64,000 bases of DNA from Mactromeris polynyma (taxonomy: Eukaryota > Mollusca > Bivalvia > Venerida > Mactridae), in NCBI GenBank assembly GCA_032209605.1, contig JASFXZ010000001.1, positions 4,650,001-4,714,000 on the forward strand, read 5' to 3'. Of this stretch, positions 36,981 through 49,971 are shown in pieces. The notes beneath the pieces were generated by a model, which saw only the letters and a list, made by a program, of their open reading frames with translations, was not told the origin of the DNA and did no database searches. The first letter of the stretch is position 1; every line of letters starts with the position of its first letter. A program made the position numbers and the translations under genes.

Positions 36981-37158
36981 CAGTAAAACCTCGATAATAA
37001 GACTACACTTGGGACCCTTGAGAACTAGTCTTCTTATTGAGGTGGTATTCATATTGAGGTTGAATAAAGAGTAAATCTGAGAAAATGGATTTGAAACTTG
37101 TGTTCTTAATTTTTAGATGGTCTTATTATTGAGGTGGTCTTAAAGTGAGGTTTGACTG
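36981..37158 (+). mobile_element. Family A MITE, 178-bp full form
   Basis: The ends are CAGTAAAACCTCGATAATAA and AAAGTGAGGTTTGACTG, flanked by TA at 36979-36980 and 37159-37160. The interior has CTTGGGACCCTTGAGAACT, TTGAGGTTGAATAAAGAG and GAGAAAATGGATTTG in the order shared with 50443-50620. This length appears to be the standard form. Non-coding. Confidence 0.92.
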
Positions 37159-37257
37159 TATTTTCATGTCTCATTTTGCTCTTGGATTGGGTGGGGTGGG
37201 GCGGTGTACTTTACATGTGCCATTTCCTGCTCGACTTCTTCATCACAGTGAATATTA

Positions 37258-37434
37258 CATTCGGACCTCGTTTATTCGAATTTATCGGGCCCCAAATTTA
37301 TTTTCGAATAATACATGGTTTCAAATAACATATTTAAATTCGACGTGCCTAGAAGATGCATCGGGACCTGATATTTATTTCGGATGATACCGAGTATTCG
37401 GATAGAATGTTGTCGAATAAACGAGGTTTGATTG
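37258..37434 (-). mobile_element. Family B pogo/Tigger-like MITE, full length, reversed
   Basis: The left end is CATTCGGACCTCGTTTATTC. The right end, on the other strand, is CAATCAAACCTCGTTTATTC. TA flanks both sides (37256-37257 and 37435-37436). Internal landmarks (CGGGCCCCAAATTTATTTTC, ATGCATCGGGACCTGATATT) are the inverse of those in the other copies. The 177-bp length matches copies at 39043 and 55250. ACCTCGTTTATTCGA-type ends are those of Tigger-like elements (family knowledge). Confidence 0.9.
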
Positions 37435-37436
37435 TA

Positions 37437-38771
37437 TACGCATTTTGAAATAAGTTTTAAATACAGTATAAAAATAAAATATAAAAGTGACAATTGCATT
37501 ACGGTTGTTTATTATAGCGCATTTTGCTATCACGAATATCTACACGGGTATATTCATCATTCTGGTGGAATTACACACAAATAATCCAAATTACCAACGA
37601 AATAAATATCATGAAATATTAATCAAACCGTGTATTAATAGATTGCGTGGCAAAATAGGAACATTCTATCTAGAATAGTATAAAAATACAAATTACTATA
37701 CAACAAAAAATCCGTCCTTTGTGCTGAAATATCATTAGGACAGCACGTGTTTTGTGGCATGAAATATCGTGCCTTAGTATTTCCGGTTAGGGATGTGGGA
37801 TAATATATCAGTTCTACACGCTAATAAAACACGTGCGTTAATTAAAATAATGCTGGTGAAATAGAAAGTTCTCCATTGCAAGGATAGTTCACGACACATC
37901 AAACCTATTTTACGAGAGAGGTCGCGCACGGAACGCGACTAGAAGTACCATTAATACATTTTATTACGACATGGATTTGCTTGGTATATACTTATTAAAA
38001 CATTCCCGGGTTAATTCCAATTCTGATTTCTTATACCATTTATGACAGAATATTTGACTTACAGACATCGTAAATTTGCGGCTGGGAAATGATTTAGTAA
38101 ACATATTTAACCAAGCGGTTTCAGAATGAGAAGGTTAATAGCAACAAATCGACATGTACAGTAGACTGTCATCATATATAAGCCAGGAACATTGTCCGCC
38201 ATTTTGCAAGCATGATTGCCCGTATGTATTATGTTATAACATGGTTTCGTTGTATTTAATTGCTGATACATGTAATATCGATTTCTGTTTATTTTCCAGA
38301 TTTTCAAATCAAATTATATCCATGTATATTTCATAATGTTTGCTTTGTATTGCCTGAAATACATATAAATGTAGTTTGGGATGTTCACCGTAAAACGAGC
38401 TTAATTAATTGCATACGGGTTCCTGCAAAGATCAAACATGAAATATTATTGATAATTCCTAGGTTTTTTGAATTCATTACCGTGTGTGGATCGCTACATT
38501 GTGTTAATGAAACGCGAAAAAGTAGAATCCATCTGTCTAGATTCTATATTGGCAATCAAGTAATATTAATACATGCATATTTCATATATAAAGAGACGCT
38601 TGCCAATTCCGCTCAATGTGTGGTCCCCGCTTGGGGGCGCTCTGCACGCTTATTCGCTTGATTTAATTCAATTGATCACCTAATATTTGTGCTATATGAC
38701 ATTCTTACAGTCTAGAAGCAACAGTGAGAAAAGAATCCTCCATTAGGTCACAGTTCAAGCCAATATAAATA
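37437..38771. other. No gene seen; longest non-repeat reading frame lies here
   Basis: A plus-strand frame of 133 codons spans 38260-38661. It is rich in Ile, Val and aromatic residues, lacks a recognised domain, and overlaps a 60-codon frame in another phase. Its length is only modestly above what chance gives in 64 kb. I do not call it a gene, but it is the best single candidate in unique sequence. Confidence 0.45.
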
Positions 38772-38859
38772 CAGTAAAACCTCAATAATACGACCACCCT
38801 TGGGACCCTTGAAAATCGTGTTCTTAATGTTAAGGTGGTCTTTATGTGAGGTTTTACTG
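38772..38859. mobile_element. Family A MITE, 88-bp short form
   Basis: The ends CAGTAAAACCTCA and TGAGGTTTTACTG are an exact inverted pair, flanked by TA (38770-38771 and 38860-38861). About 90 internal bases are missing relative to the 178-bp form, leaving CTTGGGACCCTTGAAAATCG next to the right arm. Intact ends suggest that deleted forms could still be moved by a transposase. Confidence 0.9.
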
Positions 38860-39042
38860 TATACATTTCGTATACCGGAAATACGGTTTGAAAAGGATTA
38901 ATTTGGAACGTTTTTGTGATCATGGTAACAGCCGCCGTACAATTTATAAAATTAACAAAACGTAAATTACTGCCTTTTATAATTGAACAAATACTTTCCT
39001 GTGCATTACAGCGCATGTCAGAATATTAGAAACAACATGTTG

Positions 39043-39219
39043 CAGTCAGACCTCATTTATTCGACAACCTTCTATCCGAATACTGGGTATCATCCGAAAT
39101 AAATATCAGGTCCCGATGTTTTTTCTAAGGCACATCTAATTGAAATGTGCTATTCGAAACCATGTATTATTCGAAATAAAATTCGGACCCGATGAATTCG
39201 AATGAACGAGGTCTGACTG
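39043..39219 (+). mobile_element. Family B pogo/Tigger-like MITE, full length
   Basis: The ends are CAGTCAGACCTCATTTATTC and AATGAACGAGGTCTGACTG; length 177 bp. The left flank is TG and the right flank TTA, so the TA duplication is not intact. Internal landmarks GGTCCCGATGTT, CCATGTATTATTCGAAATAA and CGGACCCGATGAATTCGAAT match the other copies. Confidence 0.9.
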
Positions 39220-42200
39220 TTAATTACAAAAAGTATGCAATGCGTAGCGACGCGAATCAGAAAAAAAACAAGTTAATATTAAGAAAGCTCATATAACTCT
39301 AACAAAAAGCGCTTAAAATGTAATTATGAATGTTGTTAAATCATACGCTTTCATTGTTGCAGGCTGTCACCAAACGAAAACCAATGTATTCATAAGACAA
39401 ATAACAAAACGATGTCAAAGGTTAGCTAAAAATAGCCCATTGTTCTGCGTCTCTGCGTTCGTAACAAAATGTCGTGAAATTCTCGCGTGATCAGAACAAA
39501 ATTCCATTTGTCTTCCATCAGAAAAAAACAAAAAACAAACTTAATATGATCACAGACTTAATTCAAACTATTTAGACGATAAATTTTACCGCCAAATTAC
39601 TATCAGATTTTCGTAGCTGTGCATGCGATACGGTAATGAATTTAATTGTCAAAATTTTCCTGATGTCTTTTGTTGTCTTTAAAATATTCTTCCGCGAAGT
39701 TTTTTCTAGAAAGCTGTTCAAACCCCCCTTAGACGATAATTTGTGCTAATCCTAAAACTAACAAACCCCCTTACTCCTGCTTGGCCCCTCAATGCCAGGA
39801 ATTCATTTAAAAGACGTGTGTTCTTTGTTACATGTGCCAAGTTAGTCTTAATTTCAGATTGGTTCGAGGCGAAATTTTCAATTGGTGGTCCCTTTTTTGA
39901 AACCTCAAATCATCATTTCTAATGATTAGTCCTAAATTAGTGCAAATACTAAATGCAAACATTGAATTAGTCCGTATTAGCCGCCCTTGCATAACGTGAC
40001 AATCTGTCCCCAAGTTCCGCGGGAATAAACCTCATACGTGAAAGAAAAAAGGATCGTCTGTTTGAACCAAATAAAGACAACCCCATGCATTCCAATGACC
40101 CCGGGCTATTAAAAATTCCAAGATACCCTAGACGGGTTAAAGAAAGCGGAAAATCCAATCAATTTCAATTAATTTCAGGATGCCTCGGGCTTCTATTATC
40201 AAATGCCAATTCCTTTCTCCATCCATTCTTTCACTGTCCCAATGAATGATATATCTCTGTCACCATTTTATACATCGCTCGAAAGGATTTTTCGGAAATG
40301 AGTGATGAAATGAACCGTATATTTGTAATCATTTTCCAATGTCTTCTCTATAGCTGACAGAATTAGTGAGACTAATTATATTAATACGTAGCACTTTACT
40401 CTAAATTTTCGTCATCAATAAATGTCATTTGTCACACATTAAAAAAATCGACCGAGGTCAAAGGTGTCCGCCATTTTGGAAAAGGGCGAATAAAACCATT
40501 ACAATAAAGGTTTTATCAACCACGAAAAAATGCATGTGAAAGAAATGATGACCTGTCAACCACGGTGAGAAGACCGTAAATTTAAATATCTAAATAACAA
40601 TATCGCTTTAAATGAATTCCTGACCTTTTGCTGTGACAAACTGACTTCCTTAACCGAATGTTATCAGAATAAAAATCTAATAAAATTGACTTGATTTTAA
40701 ATCTGAGTGACAATAAATGTCATGAAATTGTATTTCAGTCCGAATCAAAATAATGAAACAAAATCAATAAATTGCCGAGACATTCGGGGCAGTCGCTTTA
40801 ATAGATAGCCCTGCGTGCTATAACGCCCAAAACATCTTGTGTATGTATCTAACTTCCGGTTAATACGCCTTTCTAACTTCCGGTTATACGCCTTTCTTAA
40901 CGTCTGTATACATGGAGAGTCTTTGAGCGGCAACAAAGCAAATCTTCCTGTTATCTGAATTCAATTTTCACCCAATTTCAGGTCAAACCTTCAACAAATC
41001 TATCAACAAACCCCTATTTGCATATTTATCATACAAATCTCTTAACATTCTGTATCGATGAATTCATTTTTGAAACCTAACACGAAAACTGGATACAAAC
41101 AAGAAACTGAATCCGTTATCGTTCATCTTTCTGAATTCTCTATACATTCAAATATTGTAAATAAAGATCACAAATATTCTGTTTGAAGATTCCTAGCCAA
41201 CAATGAATGTGAAGTTTATGTTTTGTGTCTATTCTTTGCCGTGATTCTAGTGTAAATGTTATACACATACTAGAGTGTGGACGTTTATCATTACAGTTCG
41301 ACTTGGCGTGACAGAAACTATTCCCTGATAATTCTCCATACACCAGCGCTATTTGAAACTTCTTTGTTACAGTTAAGCATCAAATATCCGCCTTAAGGCT
41401 GTTATCAAAATTAGGTGTAATCACCATGTACAATAGTTTCCTATTTCTTGACGAGCTAATTTATAAGTTAGCGCACAGATTGTGTCTTTAACTACATGCG
41501 GAAACGAACGTGCAGTTTTAGCATATATACATGAATTGTGCTTCCATTTTAGTTGTTTTGAAGTACCACAAATTGTTTTCAAATGATAATGAACAATAGT
41601 ACAGAGAAGGGAATGCCGCATTCACAAATCAGAACTTAGGTTTTACTTTAAATGCGTAATGTACTTTTCTTCTCTTAGTCATGTTTAATTTGATTCAAAT
41701 TCATGCAGCCCAAAAATCTAAATTCCATTAAAGATTAAAATGTGCCCGATGTATTTATTACGTAATCATGGGCTTATTTACATATTAAATCCATAAACAA
41801 CAGAATACTAAGCCATTGTAAGTAGCGGAGGTTTCAAACTATCAAATTACAACAACAACAATGTCTCTGTTTGCCTACTTGTTTTCATTACACGTAAGAA
41901 GGGATCAGTTGTCACTTAATGTACGTATACGTGTCGTGTATTGTCCGGTTCAACTTATGGAGGGGAAAACTCATTATCACAATACACCATTTAAGATGTA
42001 TAAATTTTTAATGACGTTAGGAACATGTCAAAATCCTCATTACTTAAATATGTACTCGCTAAGTGATGATGATGGCGACGTTGTCGGTGCCATAGTAACA
42101 ACATGTGTCATATATTGTCGTCTGGAGATAGCCCCTTATTGAATTGGTCCCTAATTGTGTCCTGTTTCATGCGTTTATTGGTTCTTTTTTCAGGAAAAAA

Positions 42201-42554
42201 TATGTTGAGTTGTGTCATAAACGTCACTTCTGGCCCGCGTTAGGACAATATCAAGAGATAGCGTCTAAAAACATGCTCTTTGTACAAATTACTCACGAAA
42301 CACACCAAAAAACGATAAAACAGAGTTTTTGTCATTGTATGACTTCAGTAGCTCAATGCTAGGTTTTTTTTTGTAACTAATAAAAAATATTTTGGTGGTG
42401 TTGTTGGTTTTTTGTGGAAAGTTGAGTTTTGTAAAATTAACCTCAAAAGATTTTAAATATATCAATTGTTCCATCGTTCCAATTCTCATAAACCTGAATT
42501 TGTCTTAACGTACAGAACTTTACAACACGTGCTATCTAGTGGTTCAGTTACGAC
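39220..42554. other. No gene seen; one short tandem duplication
   Basis: A unit TCTAACTTCCGGTTAATACG plus CCTT is repeated about twice at 40848-40895. Frames reach 93 codons (41861-42142, plus) with no recognised domain. The 41861 frame starts in a clean ACAACAATG context but has no further support. Confidence 0.5.
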
Positions 42555-42622
42555 TGGCCAATCGCAACAGCTCGGCAATTTATGTAACAGTTTGGAAAAT
42601 GACTGAGGTGATTCGATTGATG
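42555..42622 (+). mobile_element. Mini palindromic repeat, copy 2
   Basis: It reads TGGCCAATCGCAACAGCTCG, then GCAATTTATGTAACAGTTTG, then GACTGAGGTGATTCGATTG. Its left end TGGCCAATCG is the inverse of the right end CGATTGGCCA of copy 1 at 16060-16131, which shows that the family has inverted ends of about 20 bases. Non-coding. Confidence 0.6.
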
Positions 42623-43288
42623 ACTGACTGTTTTTCGTGAACATTTTTTTTCACAAAACTTTATCAGAAAGTGTCATTCTTCATTCTACCAAATGTATGT
42701 TGAAAAACGGAAAGTTCTCTAATGAATACAAAGTGATTTTCTAACATACGAAGTAGATTTAGTTAATGTATAGAGAAAACTTTACAGAATTGTTTTAGTT
42801 AAAATATAGGGAAATTTATCTTTTAAAAGTTGGTCACGCGCATTGACCAGAAGTCCACAAAATAATTGGGATTCATTATACAAGATTTTTTAATTAAAGT
42901 AAAGCATTCTTGAAAAAAGTTTTCTAAACATGATTCAAAAGCTGATTTCTGTCAAATAAATTTCGTACTAAGTGTACTACACATGCTAAACCTATCAACG
43001 AAGAATCCCTATGGTTATAGAAAAGATAAAAGCCTATGATTTATATGAACAGCTCTTGACTTTTTTGCCATAACTTCCATTGCTTTTCTTCACAATATGT
43101 CAATCTTTTAAGACAACGTTAGTTGATCGGAGAAAGTGCATTTCAAGACAGACATAAACGTTTCGTTTATCATCAGTTCCCGGATATTTTCAACAAACTG
43201 TCATCCTCCTTTGAGAGATACTGCTATAGATCTGTCATAACACAACGAAAATGGCATTCAAAATAGCGATATTACCGATCGTAGCGGT
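42623..43288. other. No gene seen
   Basis: AT-rich spacer without recognised content. Confidence 0.5.
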
Positions 43289-43349
43289 GTTCGGGTATTT
43301 CCGTCAGTCTTACGGAAATTACCGGAACATATACGGAAATTACCGAACA
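43289..43349. repeat. Duplicated TACGGAAATTACCG motif
   Basis: TACGGAAATTACCGGAACA at 43311-43329 is followed by TACGGAAATTACCGAACA at 43332-43349, and an inverted form TTCGGGTATTTCCGT lies just upstream at 43289. The same core occurs at 110-125 and, with G for A, at 56311 and (inverted) 16075-16090. It seems related to the mini palindromic repeat. Confidence 0.6.
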
Positions 43350-44304
43350 AGTCCGAAACTATTTTGTTCGCGTACAGTCAACAGTCAGTAAGAAAAAAAA
43401 GGTAAAACCTCTGAGAAACAAATCAATATTGTTAAATTAACTAGTCTAAGCTTCCAGTGAATGGTTCATTTTCCATGATTTTGATGGGAAGAAAGACAAC
43501 ATTGCATTATATTTCAACGTTTTGAAGGTTTCTCCTAAGACTTATGGGGGATTTTTTATCGAAAATGCATTAAATGTATTCATCTAATGAAACGAAAGCT
43601 GGTGAGCTAACGTTAACATGCCGCGTGCATCAATTTGTAAAACAAAAAAAAACACCTCGCGATAAATATCGGTTGCTCTTGCAATATTGCGCACGTGCAA
43701 TTTGATGCGGTTATTTTATGGGTCACGAAAAACGCACGCACGATTATCATATTCCTCGACTGCCGTTTTACCATCTTGGCCGTAAATTAAAGCTAACGAA
43801 AGATACGTCTCGATTTTAATCAATCTTATCAACCCTGTATCATTATAAAAGGGATATTCTGCACGAATTGTGTAATAACTAGTGATTTTCACGACAGAAA
43901 CTTGTTACGAAACCGTAGATTCGGTTTTATGGGAAGCATGTCGCTAGCTCGTTTAGCGGATGGAAGACAGCTCGGACGCCGTGTGAGTTCGATATATATA
44001 GTGATCCGGCAGGCGATCTGTTAGTTGCGGCAATGGAATCAGACATCCGGGTAACGAATTACATGTCGTTTGCTGCAAGAGCGCTACTCTCAATTTAAAT
44101 AAATAGGAAACTCTTATGATGTGTGTTTTGTGTCAAACTGCCGTCAAAATGGAAAGCTGTTAAAATACTGGCAATAATTATTATACAAATTGCATTGACT
44201 TGTGTTTTTGTTAAGGAGGAATTTAGATTGAACTAATTAATGAAAATAATTGCCTGTTACTGCGAACCACTTAGAATTGATAATGCAAGACAAGAAGTAG
44301 TATA
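43350..44304. other. No gene seen
   Basis: Spacer. At 43950-44030 a stretch with TTAGCGGATGGAAG and GTGAGTTCGAT weakly recalls a tRNA-like promoter but does not satisfy either internal control box well. Confidence 0.45.
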
Positions 44305-44331
44305 AAGAACAGAACAGAACAGAACAGAACC
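44305..44331. repeat. (AGAAC)n microsatellite, 5 copies
   Basis: AGAAC is repeated five times without interruption. Confidence 0.95.
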
Positions 44332-45893
44332 AAAAGTTTATACAACGTAGTGGAGACATTAGAGTAGAGTGACAGACAATATATACACTTATTATCACAT
44401 TGCTGTTTGATTTTAAACATTTGAAACACAAAATTTCATCTAAACAAGACTGTTGAAATGCATAAAAGTTTTGAATGAAGATATTAAGGGTATGTAGTGT
44501 TTAAATTAATCAGTTGGTTTCTTAAAACAAAATGTCGAGGGACAGACAGTAAGGCGCCTACGGCAATCAAGTTATTGAAACCAATATGCTTTTGCAAAAA
44601 AAAACCTCAATGGTTTCAAATCAAATAGTACTTCACATAGTACTCCACGTATAAAATAAGATGATGAATTAATCCTACATTAAGTACACACTGATTAATG
44701 TATTTGTCGATTTTCGCTTTTTATAAACTAGGTCTAAAATCGCAATATGTGATAAATATAGCGTTGCTAATCTTATTAAACATCTTAGATTTTTTGGCAT
44801 GATATTTGCTTTATGATAGCCATGTAATATAAATCTATTAATCACAATATTTTCTAATCCGCTAAACCTTATCATACACTGCATAATGTCGCCGCCACCT
44901 TCACACCTGAAACACTTGGGCTAACATTTTTCCCCCATATTTGCTGTTTAAAGATAGGGTTGATACAAATCAATACATTGTGGTAAGTTATCGAGCAGTT
45001 TTGGATTAGTTTCCATATAAATGTTCGTCACCGGCACCAGAGATGGTCAAACAATGTTTTGAATAAAACGTCTGTGCGTTGAAAAATATAATGAGTGCAC
45101 GAGTTATGCAGAACCGTTAAATGTTGAATAACAAAAAGTTACATTCTCTTTCTGTTTTAAGGGGATTTTTTTGGCAACCATTCGTCTAAACCTAAGTCAA
45201 TTTCGTTGACCATGACCTTAAAGCAATTCTCGTTGACCTTGACCTGAACTCAAATCGATACACTTAACGTTTCGAATGATTTCAAGCGGAGGTGATGTAG
45301 ACTGCAAAGGTTGCATGTATCTTCTTGAGAAATTGACGAAGAAATCGACATTTTTTCTGTAACTTTCGTGCAAAATTTGCCAACTTTTAACCAGACAGAG
45401 TACACAAATAAACACAAACTTTCTCAGACATCTTTTGAACTTTCCTTCCAACAACGTGAAGCGGAATGAGTTTTCCCACATACGAATTTACCGAGAGAGA
45501 AAAATCTTAATGAATAAACGTTCACCATTATCATAGTTCAGCATATTTTATTACAACAAAATTGTCTGATTTTCAAAGCTTTCGTATTTAGATAACTCTT
45601 CATTACCTCTTTATTTCAGTTTGATGTATCAGCATTTACGAGAAATTAACAATGTGTCTTATTTGAAATGCAGACGACATCCTGGGGATTTGACGCGACT
45701 GTCTGTTATAGAAAGAATATACTCTAGATAAATGGTACACAATTATATCAGTCAAGTTATTGTGTGATGTCACCGAACTTCTCAGCCTATGCGATTTTGA
45801 TCAATAGGTGAACATTTGATAGTCTTTTCTGCATGGCCAGCATTTGCCCACCACCTCTCGATTCCCACTCTTCAATTTCTTCCCACTCCAACA
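44332..45893. other. No gene seen
   Basis: AT-rich spacer. The largest frame is 87 codons at 45218-45481 (minus), not recognised. GCAGACGAC occurs at 45670-45678. Confidence 0.5.
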
Positions 45894-45901
45894 CCCCCCC
45901 C

Positions 45902-45934
<33 letters not shown>
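45894..45934. repeat. Poly-C tract joined to (CT)n microsatellite
   Basis: About 19 consecutive C are followed by about 11 CT units. The strand is purely pyrimidine for over 40 bases, a composition able to form triplex or i-motif structure in vitro. Its exact length is prone to sequencing error. Confidence 0.95.
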
Positions 45935-45935
<1 letters not shown>

Positions 45936-48900
45936 TGCCCTCGCGAACCTATCTCCAGAGTTATTCACTTAAACCTCAGTTAATATCACAGAGCATTACC
46001 AATATTGCCATTTCATTTATTTTTTCAACTTACTCACAGCAAACGTAAACGCATAATGGTTTGTGTATAAATGCGCAATTAAGATACTTAAATCCATGAT
46101 ATAACTAGCGTGGAGCTAATACCACTTGAATTGAGACGTTAGATTACAATCGACAGGCCTGTCAGACTAACAATTGTCAATGATATCTTCAACAAAGCGA
46201 ATATCAATTATTGTGCGCAATTACAGTGTTTATATTTCAATTTGCGGACAGAAAATTGAATAAGTCAGAAAAATCTGTCTAGCGTCAAATCAACTTAAAA
46301 TACTCCAAGATTATTTTTCGTGTACGATTAAGCGTTTCTGTGGTACGCCAAAATCGATATTGACCGGTATTCGAAGGTCGTCGTGTATTATTTTTGTTAT
46401 TCACCGATATTGATGATAAAATACAAATAAAAATATCAATATGAATAGAAGGTGGACTCAGTCTAAACAGATGTCGCCTAATTCAGTATGGAAATGAGGT
46501 CCCTCACTGGATATCTTTAGCATGTTAAATAAACAATGAGTGATTTGGTTGTTACTTTTTATTACCAGCTGTGGGGTTATATAGGAATTCTATGACATAT
46601 TTCGATTATTAATATGCTAATATCATCTTTAATACACGCGCCACACACTGAGAGGGTTATAAATACAGGTATTATATTGTATATAGGTTATTACTACAGA
46701 TAATAAGTATTAATTACGTACAAGAAAACTCATAGAAACAATGTATGGCAATCCTTAAACAAATTGTTTGCGACCGACTCATGAACAATGTCGCGATTCA
46801 GTTTATTTTTTCATTTTCATTGATGAAATTATTTTTTTAGGTTATTTAGCCATTACAGTACTAAACTAAAAAAACTACCTACCTACCCACTGTTAAAAAT
46901 GGTCTAACATCTATGAACTTTTACACGTTTTAAGCAAACGAATAATTGATACATGTATATCCTAAAAACGTAGACAGGTTTTTTGCGTTGCAATTACATA
47001 ATTTGTATAACTGTTTTGTTCTACAGTTGTCAATAAATAATAAATATGGTCATAAAATACGTACTTTGACACCTTCATACCGTTTAGCGTATTGAATTAG
47101 AACAAATACGATTGCGTAATGTATGTAATTTAATACTACACGTTAATTAAAACCTTAAGTGGCTCTATTTTTGGTATTAATTACTCACAGTTCTGAATAT
47201 TTTTATTAATATGTTCGAAATTTTGATTACTTTATTGACAAACCTCGTCATTACTTAGCAGACCAGAGACATTATATTTCAAATCGTCCATGGGATACTG
47301 ACACTTATATAGGCTATATATGAAATTCATAACTGGCTTAGATATTCTACGTCCGAGTATTTATTTCGTGGAAATAACTGAATAACAGATTTTTATTATA
47401 AACTACATAAAATCATGTTTTTTGTAAACAATTTAAAGCGATATTTCAATGTGTTTTCATGTAAACAGCGATACGTGTTGAAGAAAAAAGGAGCCCAGTT
47501 CACCCAGTCGTCAAAACAATCGTCTTACACTGACCCCAACTATTAAGGGGACCAAGACATACACTATACATTGATGTATGTATCTGCAAGATAAGAAATT
47601 GCTAAAGATGAGTCTATAGATAACTTGTGGCTTCCATCATATTACCTGGTAATGTTTGACTTGATGTTTTCCACCCTCGTCCAATAATCAATGTTTTCTA
47701 ACAAAGTCATTAACAGTATGCTGTATAGAATAGATTGGTAGCTGAAGTTGTTGTTGTTGGTGCTAGATGTTAGTGTAACAATGTAGTTAATGAAGGCAGT
47801 GAGAGTTTGTAAGGGTCAGCAACAATGTATTTACAAGGTCTACAGTTGTACGTGAGTCTTACATACGATCCTGATTGTCATAACAAATTCTCAGAGAAAA
47901 AAATCTAGCGGTGTACACGTATGTTTATTTTTTCTTAATTATAAGAACCCGGAAGAAAATGTTTTTCTCTCCAAAGTTCCAGATAAATGACTCAAACTGT
48001 GAACTTAATTAGAAATAATTGTACAGTAAGGAGATTTATGTACATGATTTTTATGGGTTGTTTCAACTCCTGACTTGCTAATTCACAGGCCCCGAAGGTA
48101 TAAAACAATCAAGATATATTTCTGTATTTTTTGTGACACTACATTTACATTCACACACAAATTCACATCGTAAAACCATTAAACATAATCGACCTTGTGT
48201 ACAGTTGAAACAGACGAGGTGATTTTAATCGCTTAACATCAATATGGCTGAATAGTTTTCTGGGGGGAGGGTAGATATAAAATATACTAATTATACAGCA
48301 TAAAAAATCAAGCGAACTTACCATATACTGCCATCACAGTGGTCGAAACCATATAAATCCAAAATATTATTTCCATATTTTCTCTGAAGTCAGTATCACT
48401 TTCATAGATCTAAAAACACGTTGTATTTTCCCATTTACTCCGAAAAAAATGCTAAAATCAATCAATCTTACTGATAATTTTCAATACAGCTAAACAGCTG
48501 ATTTTATTCCTACACGCAGTCAAAGTAGAACTCAAGTGTTCAAGTTGATCAAAGCTGTTTTGAACCACTTAAAAGTAAAAAATCCACAATCCAGTCAAAA
48601 TACAGAGGTATGATATTTTAGAGATTATACCGCGGTTTTAAGTAAGGATTAAGAATTACAAAGTATCCAACGATCCACAGCGTGTTTTATTACCTATTCT
48701 ATTCGCTACAATGACACTAGTTATCAATACACCGTAACGTTTTCAACTGAAGTCCGCTCCCTCCGGCTCATTCTAAACGGTACGGTTTTTAGACGTGACA
48801 CATACGGTTTAAATCACCGGTACAAGTATTTTAGTCCAGTCGAAGGTAGTGAACGGTTTAACAACGCCGGATACGCTAAAACTCGAATTTGTTTGTATTT

Positions 48901-49970
48901 AATAAAGACGGTCGCGTCTTTTCCGATATTATTGTTAGCATGTTTTAAACATCCTATACAAATAGCAAGAACGATTGTTATGTATCCAACATCACAATAC
49001 TATTGTTGTAAAATCCACAAAATCATCTCACATTGGTGAAAGTGTAATGCTGTACAAATTATCACCTCTTTCCCACCTCTTTTCAAACTCTGTTGATACA
49101 TTAACGCAGCAATTTACCAGCCCAGTGTTTACAAATGAATTCTTCAGTATAGCGCTCCGCTATCTAAGCTACTTCGCTTACACTTGAAATATTGAAATTC
49201 TGCTACGCTATCGCTCACGTTGCCGATGCTGGAAGGCGTTTCTGTGGATACCGAGAGTAGGAGGGTCGTTGCTTCGTACGATTCACGCATTCGCGTTGTA
49301 ATTATCAACACTAATTTGCAATTCAATTAGGGATTTTTTCGATCAATACTCATTATGGGGCTTTAAGGGATTTCAATTTGCCTCCTGCATACGTGTGAGG
49401 GAATTATCGCTAACGAAGAAACAAATATAAACCAGGTTTAGCATCGCTAGCACGTCAGGATTGGGGAGCTGAATTGGAAAGGGGCGGGGTTACAATTAGC
49501 AATTGCGCGTGTGGGGAAATATCAATGAAGCGTTCATTCGTGTAACAGATAAGCATCTTTGATCCGATAATCACCTTTGAATCACCATATTTCATATCAT
49601 AGCTCATCATAAGTATAGTTTATGGACCATCAAGACACGGATTTTAATAATCTTAGTTGGTTTATTGATAAACGGAACAATGACTTAGCTGTCGATAAAT
49701 CAAGCTTGTCTTCTGTACTTTGATAAAATGCTATTAAATATAAAGTTTGTATTGAGTACCAGTGTACCCTTACATAGAGGTATCTATAAAATAAGGACTT
49801 GATATGTTCGTATATTGATACAATGGTCTTGTTTACTTATGTGACCTTCGTGTATATTATACTGGTTCGTTCATTAATTCATTCAATAATAATCAGGGAA
49901 AAAACAGAATGAATCTATTTTAGACAAAACATGTTTTCCGACCGTGTATACTAGAGACTTAAAATACCTC
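45935..49970. other. No gene seen in 4 kb
   Basis: AT-rich sequence; frames of 60-71 codons only. No repeat family of the window was recognised. A GC-richer patch at about 49200-49290 has no identifiable content. Confidence 0.5.
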
Positions 49971-49971
49971 A

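Noticed and set aside
38260..38661. 133-codon frame, longest in unique sequence
   Set aside because: No domain, signal peptide or codon bias, and the length is only slightly above chance in 64 kb of AT-rich DNA. Transcript data could rescue it.
41861..42142. 93-codon plus frame with a good initiator context
   Set aside because: A good context alone is weak evidence; no domain or downstream exon was recognisable.
43950..44030. Possible tRNA-like head (TTAGCGGATGG ... GAGTTCGAT)
   Set aside because: Neither the A box nor the B box fits well and no clover-leaf can be drawn.
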